Source of the DNA: Candidatus Adiutrix sp.
GTDB taxonomy: Bacteria; Desulfobacterota; Desulfarculia; Adiutricales; Adiutricaceae
Direction: 5' to 3'
Assembly (NCBI GenBank): GCA_031263565.1
Contig: JAISFR010000103.1
Location: forward strand, 1-43,054
DNA: 43,054 bases
This document shows, piece after piece, positions 13,905 to 21,153 of the stretch. The notes below the pieces were generated by a model that saw only the letters and a list, made by a program, of their open reading frames with translations, ran no database searches and was not told the DNA's origin. A program made the position numbers and the translations under genes. Positions within the stretch are counted from its first letter, which is position 1, and every line of letters begins with the position of its first letter.

Positions 13905-16736
13905 TCAGCCCATTTTGACCCGCACGTCCACGGCGACGAAAGCGTCGGTCAGCGGGTCGTAGATGACCGGGTTCAGGTCCAGTTCCTCAATGCGCGGAAG
14001 AGTCAGGAGCATGGTCCCCACATCAATCAACAGGCGGCTGAGGGCTTCGGGGTTGGCCCCCTTCTCGCCCCGGTAGCCTTCCAGCAGAGGCCAGCACTTC
14101 AGCCGGCGCATCATGGCGTTGGCCAGCTCCGGGCTCAGCGGCGGATAGCCGAAGGCCACATCGCCGAAGATTTCCACCCAGGTGCCGCCGAGGCCGACCA
14201 TGACCGTGCTGCCCAGTTCGGGGTCCCGGCTGGAGCCCACGATCATTTCCAGGCCCTTGGGGGCCATTTCCTGGACCAGGACGCCGTTGGCCCCGGGCCA
14301 CTTGGCCAGAAAGGCCCTGACCGTCCCGGCCAGTTCCCCGGCGTCGGCCAGGCCGACCTTGACCCCGCCCACGTCGGACTTGTGGATGATCTCCGGGTGA
14401 TCGATCTTGGCCACCACCGGGTAGCGCAGCCCCAGGGCGGGCAGTTCGGCCTCGCTCTTGACCAGGGCGCTCCGGAGGGCCGGGAGGCCGAAGCAGTCCA
14501 GCAGTTCCAGGGCCTTGGCCATGGGCAGGTAAGTGCCGGCCGGGGTCTCCGCGGCGATTTTCCGGGCTTTGACCAGCTTGTCGGCCGGCAGCCGGCCCAT
14601 TTCGCCCAAGGGGTATTTCCGGGGCCGGCGCAGGCTCTTCAGGGCCGTGACCACCTGCTCGGGATACTCATAGACCGGCACCTTGACGCTCTTGAGGAAA
14701 TCCCGGCCGCCCTGCCCCAGGGTCGGGCCGAAGAAGGTGCCGAGGACCGGAATATCGACGCCCTTGACGGCCTCGTAAAAAGCCCTGGCCACCTGGCCGG
14801 TGTCCACGGTGGCCGGGGGCACACAGCAGAGCAGAAGCGCGTCATACTGCCCGGAATCCAGCATGGCCCGGGCGGCGATGGCGTAATGCTCGGGCTTGGC
14901 CGCGGCCACCACGTCCACGGGGTTCCTGACCGAGCTTTCGGCCAGCAGCCGGGGGTAAAGGTCCTGCCGGACCGCCTCCGGCAGCGGCGGCATCTCGAAG
15001 CCGGCGTCGAACAGGGCGTCGGAAATCAGGATGCCCGGGCCGCCGGCATTGGTCAGCAGACCCACCCGGTTGCCTTTGAGGTCCGGCAGGCTGGAGATGG
15101 CCATGGCCGCGAGGCAGACCTCTTCCACCGTGTTCAGGCGCCTGAGGCCGGCCTTTTCCACCAGGGCCTGGACCACGCTGTCGTTGCCGGCCAGGCTGCC
15201 GGTGTGGGAACTGGCCGCGCTGGCCCCGAAGGCGGTTTTGCCCGACTTCAGGAGCAGGATGGGGGTCTGCATCCGGGAGGCTTCCCGGCAGAAGCGGACC
15301 GGGTCGATGAGGCCCTCGAGGTAAAAAATGATGACCCTGGTCTCGGGGTCGGCTTCCAGAAGGGGCAGCAGGTCGGTGGCGCTCATGTCCATCTGGTTGC
15401 CCAGGGAGACGATGGTGGAAAAGCCCAGGCCCAGGGCCGAGGCCGAATCCAGAAGGGCCGCGCCCAGGGCCCCGCTCTGGGTGACCAGGGCCACCTGGCC
15501 CCTGGCCACCTGACTGGTGATCATGGTGGCGTTCAGGTTGCTCCAACTGTTCATCAGGCCCATGCAGTTGGGGCCGATCATGCGCATGTTGTAGCGGTCG
15601 ATGATCTTGTGCAGTTCGTCTTCGGCCCGCCGGCCCTCCGGCCCGACTTCCTTGAAGCCGGCCGTGATGCAGATGACGGCCTTGACGCCCTTCCGGCCGC
15701 AGTCCTCGGCCACCTCCAGCACCGCGCCGGAGGGCACGGTGATCACCGCCAGCTCCACCTCCCCGGGAATTTCCGAAATCGAGGCGTAGCCCTTGGCCCC
15801 CAGCACATCCTCGCCGCGCACGTTGACGGCGTAAACCGGGCCCGGGAACCGGCCTTCCAAAATATTTTTGACCGCCGCGTGGCCCAGGCCGCCCCTGGAG
15901 GAAGCCCCGATGACGGCCACCGAGGCCGGCTTGAGGAGCTTTTCGGCCGACCGGCAGGCCAGGGGCCTGTTCCGGGACCAGTCTTCGATTTCCAGGCCGA
16001 CCGGCGCCGGGCGGCCCCGATAGTACACCCGGCCTTCGGCGTCCAGGGCGAAATGACCCAGGGCCACTTCCAGAAGGGTGCGGGCCCCGACCTGGCGGCT
16101 CTGCTCATTGATCAGCTGCAGATAATGGCGGACCCGGTCGTCGGGCCGGCCGGGGGCTTCGTAGTCGACCTCGACTTTTTCCGAGAGCATCAGCAGCGGC
16201 CCGGCGTCCAGCTCCCGGTTGGCCAGGTGCGAGGAGGCCCGCAGACAGGGGACCCGGTCGCGCAGGGCGGCGCCCACCCCGTCGGCCCCGGCGTAGGCCC
16301 GGCGGCCGTCCCTGAGCACCGAAAGATCGGCCGGGTGAACGTTGATGAGGGTGTAGCGGTCCAGCAGGGCGTCGGTGGTGGCCCAGACGTAGCCGGCCAG
16401 GATAATGACTTCGGCGTCGAAAGGCTCCAGCAGTTCCAGGGACTTAAGGTCGAATTCCTTCCGGACTTCGCGGTCGGCGAGGGGCCGGCCGCGCCCGGCG
16501 TAGAAGGCCTTCATATCCAGGCTGACGCAGGGCAGGCCGTAGGCCTCGGCCTTGGCCACGCATCCGGCCCCGGGCTGGTTGGTGAAAACAGCCGCTATTT
16601 CGTAGGGGCAGCCTTCCGGCTGGTCGGCCATCGATCTTTGCAGTTCAAGAGCCCGCCAAAGAGTGTCGCCCGAGCCCGAGGCGTAACCGATAACGCGCAT
16701 TTTCCCTTTGGCTGGTGAATGAACCGGTATCAACAA
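13905..16736 (-). CDS. Fusion: GART-like formyltransferase domain + ADP-forming acyl-CoA synthetase
   Basis: A 943-residue fusion. Residues 13-250 resemble the PurN/GART formyltransferase fold: GSGDTLW (21-27), LAGYVW (113-118), N132-V-H134-P, SSH (168-170) and ELDAGPLL (175-182), so the Asn, His and Asp of the PurN site are kept. Residues 265-700 are the CoA-binding and succinyl-CoA-ligase-like parts (AVIGASSRGGLGHAAV, MIGPNCMGLMN) with the phosphohistidine H511 in SSHTGSLAG. Residues about 715-943 are an ATP-grasp domain (VVAKIDHPEIIHKSDVGG). The synthetase interconverts acyl-CoA + ADP + Pi and acid + CoA + ATP. Start: the TTG at 16736 lies 7 nt after a perfect AGGAGG; the ATG at 16700 has only a weak site, though homology begins there. 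It has its own promoter, downstream of the TRAP operon. It may recover ATP from acyl-CoA made by IorAB; the formyl domain's role is unknown. Confidence 0.87.
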   Translation of the reverse strand: MLIPVHSPAKGKMRVIGYASGSGDTLWRALELQRSMADQPEGCPYEIAAVFTNQPGAGCVAKAEAYGLPCVSLDMKAFYAGRGRPLADREVRKEFDLKSLELLEPFDAEVIILAGYVWATTDALLDRYTLINVHPADLSVLRDGRRAYAGADGVGAALRDRVPCLRASSHLANRELDAGPLLMLSEKVEVDYEAPGRPDDRVRHYLQLINEQSRQVGARTLLEVALGHFALDAEGRVYYRGRPAPVGLEIEDWSRNRPLACRSAEKLLKPASVAVIGASSRGGLGHAAVKNILEGRFPGPVYAVNVRGEDVLGAKGYASISEIPGEVELAVITVPSGAVLEVAEDCGRKGVKAVICITAGFKEVGPEGRRAEDELHKIIDRYNMRMIGPNCMGLMNSWSNLNATMITSQVARGQVALVTQSGALGAALLDSASALGLGFSTIVSLGNQMDMSATDLLPLLEADPETRVIIFYLEGLIDPVRFCREASRMQTPILLLKSGKTAFGASAASSHTGSLAGNDSVVQALVEKAGLRRLNTVEEVCLAAMAISSLPDLKGNRVGLLTNAGGPGILISDALFDAGFEMPPLPEAVRQDLYPRLLAESSVRNPVDVVAAAKPEHYAIAARAMLDSGQYDALLLCCVPPATVDTGQVARAFYEAVKGVDIPVLGTFFGPTLGQGGRDFLKSVKVPVYEYPEQVVTALKSLRRPRKYPLGEMGRLPADKLVKARKIAAETPAGTYLPMAKALELLDCFGLPALRSALVKSEAELPALGLRYPVVAKIDHPEIIHKSDVGGVKVGLADAGELAGTVRAFLAKWPGANGVLVQEMAPKGLEMIVGSSRDPELGSTVMVGLGGTWVEIFGDVAFGYPPLSPELANAMMRRLKCWPLLEGYRGEKGANPEALSRLLIDVGTMLLTLPRIEELDLNPVIYDPLTDAFVAVDVRVKMG

Positions 16737-16768
16737 AGCAGCACCTCCTGAGGTCGTGTTGTTCTATT

Positions 16769-16798
16769 ATTATAAATTCTCTTGCTAATGGTAGTCAA
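16769..16798 (-). promoter_or_regulatory. Sigma-70 promoter of the acyl-CoA synthetase fusion gene
   Basis: Minus-strand -35 TTGACT (16793-16798) and -10 TATAAT (16769-16774), 18-bp spacer. The predicted transcript would start near 16762 and have a leader of about 25 nt containing the AGGAGG before the TTG start, which supports the upstream start codon. Confidence 0.7.
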
Positions 16799-16810
16799 GC
16801 AAGGAGGGGT

Positions 16811-16868
16811 AAAAAAATGGCTTTCAGCCGTTTTGGAATTGAGTCGCGGGCCGGGCGGCCGGCCCGCG
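16811..16868 (-). terminator. Possible terminator after TRAP operon 1
   Basis: Read on the minus strand: a 9-bp GC-rich hairpin (arms 16860-16868 and 16845-16853), then a short GGCT/AGCC stem-loop followed by seven T residues (16811-16817). It lies between the dctM1 stop and the next promoter. Confidence 0.45.
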
Positions 16869-16886
16869 CTATGGCCGCCGGCTGTC

Positions 16887-18173
16887 TCAGCCGCCGCCCA
16901 GGATGACCCGGGGCAGGAACATGATGAGGTCCGGGAAGAGAATGCAGAGCAGCATGACCAAAGAGGCCAGGATGACCATGGGCACGATGGCCTTGCTGGT
17001 CTCCACCAGGCTGACGTTGCCGATCTTGGAGGCCACGAACAGACAGGTGCCCACCGGCGGGGTCAGGGCCCCGACGCAGACGTTGACCACCAGCATGACC
17101 CCGAAAAAGACCGGATCGACGCCGATGTTCCGCATGACCACCAGACACATGGGGCTCAAGAGCAGGATGATGGCCAGGGCGTCCATGAAACAGCCCAGGA
17201 TCAGGACCAGGCCCATGACCAGGAGCATCACCACCGTGGGATTGGTGGAAGCGGCCAGAATGGAGCCGGCGATCTGCTGGGGTATCTGCTGGCTGGTCAG
17301 GACCCAGTTCAGGACCGCGCAGCAGGACAGGATGAACATGATGACCGCCGTGTTGCGGCAGGCCGCCAGGAAGACCCGGGGCAGGGCCGTGATCTTGATG
17401 GTCCGGTAGACGACCAGACCCAGAAATAAGGCATAGACCACCGCCATGACCGAGGATTCGGTGGCGGTGAAAAGTCCGGAAAAGATGCCGCCCAGAATGA
17501 TGACCGGCAGGAACAGGGGCAATAGGGCCTTCCATAAATTTTCCAGAAAGGTCTTAAAATCGAGCCGCTCGGTTTCCTTGGCCAGATTGTCGCGTTTGGC
17601 CACATAAGTGGAATAAAACATCAGGGACAGGCCGAAGAGCACCCCGGGGCCGACCCCGCCCAGGAACATGCGCTCCACGGAAACGCCGGCGATGACCGCG
17701 TAAATGATCATGGGGATGCTGGGGGGGATGATGGGGCCGATGGCGCCGCCGCTGGCGATCAAAGCGGCCGAAAAGCCTTTTTTATAGCCCCGCTCGTTCA
17801 TGGTGGGCAGCAGCAGCGCGCCCACGGCCGCGGCCGTGGCCACCGCCGAGCCGCACATGGCCGCGAAAATCATGGCCACCAGGACGGCCACGTGAGCCAG
17901 GCCGCCCCGGAAGCGGCCGACGATGGAATAGGCGAAATCCATCAGGCGCTTGGTGATCTTGGCCTCTTCCATGACCGAGCCGGCCAGCATGAAAAAGGGC
18001 ACGGCCAGGAACGGGAAGGAATCCAGGCCCTGATACATGATGTGGGCCACGCTGACCGGGTTGAAGATGTCCTGCCAGATCATCAGGGCGATGCCGATGC
18101 CCCCCAGGACGATGGCCACCGGGACGCCGAGGAAGATCATGAACAGAAAGAGCACTAAAAACAAGGCGATCAT
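16887..18173 (-). CDS. dctM: TRAP transporter large permease DctM (system 1)
   Basis: A 428-residue hydrophobic protein of the DctM/SiaM family, about 12 membrane segments, normal length for the family. Typical features are the N-terminal LFMIFLGVPVAIVLGGIG, the PFFMLAGSVM motif, GAIGPIIPPSIPMIIYA in the middle, and the C-terminal VNVCVGALTPPVGTCLF. It forms the ion-coupled channel of a tripartite ATP-independent periplasmic transporter that takes up small organic acids bound by DctP, usually with sodium. The ATG at 18173 overlaps the dctQ stop as ATGA and has GGAG in front; the longer frame to 18224 would lie inside dctQ. Last gene of the dctP-dctQ-dctM set. Confidence 0.92.
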   Translation of the reverse strand: MIALFLVLFLFMIFLGVPVAIVLGGIGIALMIWQDIFNPVSVAHIMYQGLDSFPFLAVPFFMLAGSVMEEAKITKRLMDFAYSIVGRFRGGLAHVAVLVAMIFAAMCGSAVATAAAVGALLLPTMNERGYKKGFSAALIASGGAIGPIIPPSIPMIIYAVIAGVSVERMFLGGVGPGVLFGLSLMFYSTYVAKRDNLAKETERLDFKTFLENLWKALLPLFLPVIILGGIFSGLFTATESSVMAVVYALFLGLVVYRTIKITALPRVFLAACRNTAVIMFILSCCAVLNWVLTSQQIPQQIAGSILAASTNPTVVMLLVMGLVLILGCFMDALAIILLLSPMCLVVMRNIGVDPVFFGVMLVVNVCVGALTPPVGTCLFVASKIGNVSLVETSKAIVPMVILASLVMLLCILFPDLIMFLPRVILGGG

Positions 18174-18694
18174 AATAGCTCCGAGCCCTCCTCTTTCCGG
18201 GACAGTTCCGGCAGGCCCCGCCACATCAGGAACAGATGAAGCGCCAGGTAGAAAAGACCGACGACCGCGCTGACGGGAATGACCAGATAGACCACCCCCA
18301 TTTTAATGGGCAGGGCGGTGGCCAACTGGGTCATCTGGCGCCTGACCAGGGGCAGGGCGCCGATGGCCGCGAAATACAGGACCGTGCCGGTGATGAAATG
18401 GATGACCGTGTTCAGGATTTTCTGCCCCAGGGGCGGCAGGCTTTCCTGGATCAGCTCGAAACGGCTCAGGTCATTGTAATAAACGGCCGTGGTCACTCCC
18501 AGGAAGACCATCCAGATGAACATGAAACGCAGGGCTTCCTCCGACCAGATGAGGGAGGAGTTGCTGAAGGTCCGCAGGGCCACCTGGCTGAACATGACCG
18601 CCACCATGACGGCCATCAGGGTGACGGAGACCGCGTTGATGATCTTCTGGATCACGGCGGCGAATTTCTTCAGAATACGCAGAACCCCGTTCAA
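18170..18694 (-). CDS. dctQ: TRAP transporter small permease DctQ (system 1)
   Basis: A 174-residue protein with four membrane helices (about 19-40, 54-72, 92-114, 131-158), the usual DctQ layout, including the conserved SEEALRFMFIWMVFLG pattern that follows the first helix. It pairs with DctM as the membrane part of the TRAP transporter. The start is TTG at 18694 with AGGAGG six nucleotides upstream; no ATG fits. The stop overlaps the dctM start (ATGA), so the two permease subunits are translationally coupled. It follows dctP1 by about 110 bp that contain nested stem-loops. Confidence 0.9.
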   Translation of the reverse strand: MNGVLRILKKFAAVIQKIINAVSVTLMAVMVAVMFSQVALRTFSNSSLIWSEEALRFMFIWMVFLGVTTAVYYNDLSRFELIQESLPPLGQKILNTVIHFITGTVLYFAAIGALPLVRRQMTQLATALPIKMGVVYLVIPVSAVVGLFYLALHLFLMWRGLPELSRKEEGSELL

Positions 18695-18711
18695 GGCGTT
18701 CCTCCTTGGCT

Positions 18712-18757
18712 GATTCCGGCGCTTAAGGCGGCCGGTGGCGGCCGAAAGGCCGGAATC
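18712..18757 (-). other. Nested stem-loop between dctP1 and dctQ1
   Basis: Outer 9-bp inverted repeat gattccggc / gccggaatc (18712-18720 and 18749-18757) encloses a ggcc-gaaa-ggcc tetraloop hairpin. On the minus strand it lies downstream of dctP1 and after a short T-run. It may protect the dctP part of the mRNA and lower permease synthesis, a known theme in binding-protein operons. Confidence 0.5.
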
Positions 18758-18804
18758 CGATAAAAAAGGCTTTGGGGGGCCTCAGGGCGCGGCGCGCCGG
18801 GCGC

Positions 18805-19863
18805 TCAGCGGCCCAACTGCTCGCCGATCCGCTGGATGTAGTCGGCCGCTTCCTGGCCGGCGCCGCTGATCAGGCTGTCGTAGACCGGCTGCACGGCTTC
18901 GCGGAAACCGGTCAGATCCACTTCGTTGACTTCCATCATCTCGGCCAGCTTGGTCTTCAGTTCCTCGTCGGTCTTCTCGGCCAGTTCCCGGGCCTTTTTC
19001 TGGGCCACGGCCATTTCCTCATCCAGAATTTTCCGGAGGTCCTCGGGCAGGGACTGGTACCATTCCTCGGAAGCCATGATGATGACCGGGCTGTAGACAT
19101 GCTTGGTCACGCTCAGGTATTTCTGCACTTCATACAGCTTGGCCGAGTAGACCACCGAGAAAGGATTCTCCTGGCCGTCGATGGTGCCCTGGGAAAGGCC
19201 GGTATAGACCTCGCTGAAAGCCATGGGGGTCGGGTTGGCGCCCAGGCTCTGAATGGTCTCCATAACCGTCTTGGTTTCCGGAACCCGCAGTTTCAGGCCT
19301 TTGAAGTCCTCCAGAACCCGGATGGGCCGGACATTGTTGGTGGTCTGCCGGAACAGGTTTTCCCAGTAAGACAAAATGCGGACCCCGGTTTTCTCCAGGA
19401 ACTTCTGGGACAATTCCTGCCCGATGGGGCCGTCGACCACCTCGTAGACTTCCTGGTGGCTCTCATAGAGATAGGGCAGTTCCAGGGCGCCCATGACCGG
19501 CCAGAAGCTGGCCACGCCGCCGGGGGACTGGGTGGCGATTTCCAGGGTGTTGTTCTGCAGGGCCTCGGTCATGGTCCTTAGGGAGCCCAACTGCCCGCTG
19601 GGATAGACCGAAGCCTTCAGGCGGCCGCCGGAGCGTTCGTTGAGGGCCTTGGCCAGTTCTTCCAAAGACACGTTCAGGACGTCGCCGGGCGCGGTGATAT
19701 CCCCGAGGCGCACGGTGTAAGTTTTGTCCGGGGCCTTTTCGGCCGCCGGGCTTCCCCCGCCGCCGGCCGCCGGCGGGGACGGCTCCGAAGAACAGCCCAG
19801 CGCCAGGAGCGAGGCGCCCAACAGGGCGGCCAACATAAAAATCAAAGCGTTTTTCTTCTGCAT
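18805..19863 (-). CDS. dctP: TRAP transporter solute-binding lipoprotein DctP (system 1)
   Basis: A 352-residue DctP/SiaP-family extracytoplasmic binding protein counted from ATG 19863, which lies 7 nt after AAGGAG. It has a lipoprotein signal (LLALGC, lipidated C24) followed by a Gly/Pro/Ala-rich linker, so it is membrane-tethered rather than free. Family motifs are YPSGQLGSLRTMTEALQNNTLEIA, the LKLRVPETK block whose Arg binds a substrate carboxylate, and LSQGTIDGQENP. It should capture a carboxylate in the periplasm for DctQM. A lipid-anchored DctP is less usual in proteobacteria than the soluble form seen in system 2. It heads the dctPQM1 operon behind a candidate promoter at 19938-19966. 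Confidence 0.92.
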   Translation of the reverse strand: MQKKNALIFMLAALLGASLLALGCSSEPSPPAAGGGGSPAAEKAPDKTYTVRLGDITAPGDVLNVSLEELAKALNERSGGRLKASVYPSGQLGSLRTMTEALQNNTLEIATQSPGGVASFWPVMGALELPYLYESHQEVYEVVDGPIGQELSQKFLEKTGVRILSYWENLFRQTTNNVRPIRVLEDFKGLKLRVPETKTVMETIQSLGANPTPMAFSEVYTGLSQGTIDGQENPFSVVYSAKLYEVQKYLSVTKHVYSPVIIMASEEWYQSLPEDLRKILDEEMAVAQKKARELAEKTDEELKTKLAEMMEVNEVDLTGFREAVQPVYDSLISGAGQEAADYIQRIGEQLGR

Positions 19864-19937
19864 GATCAACTCCTTTAAAGGTTAAGGTTGAAGCCGTCAG
19901 CCGGCCACTTCGAACTTATCGGGCGGCGCATGACAGA

Positions 19938-19966
19938 AGAGTAGCAAAGCCGCGTAACACTGTCAA
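19938..19966 (-). promoter_or_regulatory. Candidate promoter of dctPQM1
   Basis: Minus-strand perfect -35 TTGACA (19961-19966), 17-bp spacer, -10 TACTCT (19938-19943, 3 of 6). The weak -10 hints at regulated use. An 8-bp palindrome (acgatcgt) lies upstream at 19978-19985. Confidence 0.5.
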
Positions 19967-20049
19967 TATTAATTGCAACGATCGTAAAACAGGCCCGGCC
20001 GGATGAAAAGGGCCGGACCGGCCCCGGTTCCGGCCGCCGCCCGGCCCGT

Positions 20050-21024
20050 CTACTTCGGCTGGCCGCCCGCCGGCCCCTGGTAGCCGTACTGGGCCTTCAG
20101 GGGGTCGCTGTCGCGGAAATGGGTTCGGCGGAAGGCGCCGCTGTTTTCATAACCGCCGGTATAATTTGGATAAGTGAAGCGCGGTTTGGAGAAGACCCGG
20201 TCGATGAAGTCCAGAACCTTAGGGGCCACCACCGACAGGGGGTATCGGTCGAGCTCGTTGATCTCGGCCGAGGTGATGTCCCGGGGGAACCAGAGATGGG
20301 CCGCATCCGGGAGGGCGATGGTCTCCACCTTCAGGCGGGTTTTTTTGAGCTTTTCGGCAAAGGGCACCGACTGGGAGGCGCAGGGCACGAAATTGTCCTG
20401 CTCGCCCCAGAGGAGCATGATCTCCGGATTGAAGAGAGGGTTGTCGATCAGCGCCTGATCGATGACGTAATAGGGCGAGGCCGCCCGGTAGGCCTGATGG
20501 TCCTGAAGGGGCCGGCCGAGGAGATTGATGTTGACGTTGGGCTGCTCGGTCCATTTTTTGGCCGCGTATTCGCCCCAGGCGCCGACGTCGTAGACCCCGT
20601 AGGCTCCGACGATCAGGCGGATCTTGTGGCTGGCGTATTCATGCCGCATGGCGGCCATGAAGCCCAGGTGGGCCCCGGAGGAGTCGCCCATATAGCCGAT
20701 CCGGTAGGGGTCCAGATCCCATTCCTGGGCCTTGAAGACCAGGAAGTTGACCGCGGCCTCCACATCGTCCAGGCAGCCCGGCCAGCCCGGGTAACTGGGG
20801 GTGCCCACCCGATAGTTGATGCTCATGGCGCAGACGCCCCGCCCGGCCAGGGCCAGGCCCCATTCGGTATAGGCGTCGGCGTTGCCGAACTTCCAGCCGC
20901 CGCCGTGCATGAGCACCATACAGGGCATGTCTTTCCGGCCCTGCGGCAGGAAAATGTCCGCCGTCAGATATTCCCGGTCGGTCTGGCTGTAGACTACATT
21001 TTTTAAAGTTCTGATTTCGGTCAT
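20050..21024 (-). CDS. Alpha/beta-hydrolase (HSL / BD-FAE-like esterase)
   Basis: A 324-residue cytosolic hydrolase from ATG 21024 (GAGG nine nucleotides upstream; ATG 21042 is an alternative). It shows the oxyanion motif H40-G-G-G-W, the nucleophile elbow G113-D-S115-S-G117, GEQDNFVP as the likely acid loop and DAAHLWF with the catalytic His, so the full triad is present. The pattern fits the hormone-sensitive-lipase/carboxylesterase branch that cleaves esters of small acids. The last 60 residues (YTGGYENSGAF...) form an unusual Gly/Tyr-rich tail beyond the catalytic domain. It lies at the end of the minus-strand run headed by the GntR gene, 130 bp after the DRE-TIM enzyme, and may open an ester or lactone substrate before oxidation. 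Substrate unknown. Confidence 0.82.
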   Translation of the reverse strand: MTEIRTLKNVVYSQTDREYLTADIFLPQGRKDMPCMVLMHGGGWKFGNADAYTEWGLALAGRGVCAMSINYRVGTPSYPGWPGCLDDVEAAVNFLVFKAQEWDLDPYRIGYMGDSSGAHLGFMAAMRHEYASHKIRLIVGAYGVYDVGAWGEYAAKKWTEQPNVNINLLGRPLQDHQAYRAASPYYVIDQALIDNPLFNPEIMLLWGEQDNFVPCASQSVPFAEKLKKTRLKVETIALPDAAHLWFPRDITSAEINELDRYPLSVVAPKVLDFIDRVFSKPRFTYPNYTGGYENSGAFRRTHFRDSDPLKAQYGYQGPAGGQPK

Positions 21025-21102
21025 TCGGACAGTCCTCATCATTAAGCGGGCCGTGGCGCCCGAGATCCCGGGGCTTTCAGGCGGCCCCGGCCGCCGTTGG
21101 GC

Positions 21103-21134
21103 GGCCGCCTTCCGGCCGGAGCCGGAAGGCGGCC
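21103..21134 (-). terminator. GC-rich hairpin after the isopropylmalate-synthase-like gene
   Basis: Perfect 13-bp stem (ggccgccttccgg / ccggaaggcggcc) with a 6-nt loop, 20 bp after the stop at 21154. No T-run follows, so it could be a weak terminator or a processing/stability element before the hydrolase gene. Confidence 0.5.
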
Positions 21135-21153
21135 TGCGCGACGGGGGAAAGGG

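Noticed and set aside
14382-16718. 778-codon plus-strand frame opposite the acyl-CoA synthetase fusion
   Set aside because: The composition (His, Gly, Gln, Ala) is typical of antisense frames in high-GC genes and no domain is visible; the minus strand has complete enzyme motifs.
13905-16736. Methionyl-tRNA formyltransferase assignment from the N-terminal domain
   Set aside because: The domain is fused to an acyl-CoA synthetase, resembles PurN more than Fmt, and lacks the Fmt C-terminal tRNA-binding domain.
16818-16907. Plus-strand ATG with a good AGGAGG-like site heading a 29-codon ORF
   Set aside because: The Shine-Dalgarno and A-run are the complement of the T-run region after dctM1; the ORF crosses the stop of dctM1 and a strong hairpin and has no recognisable sequence.
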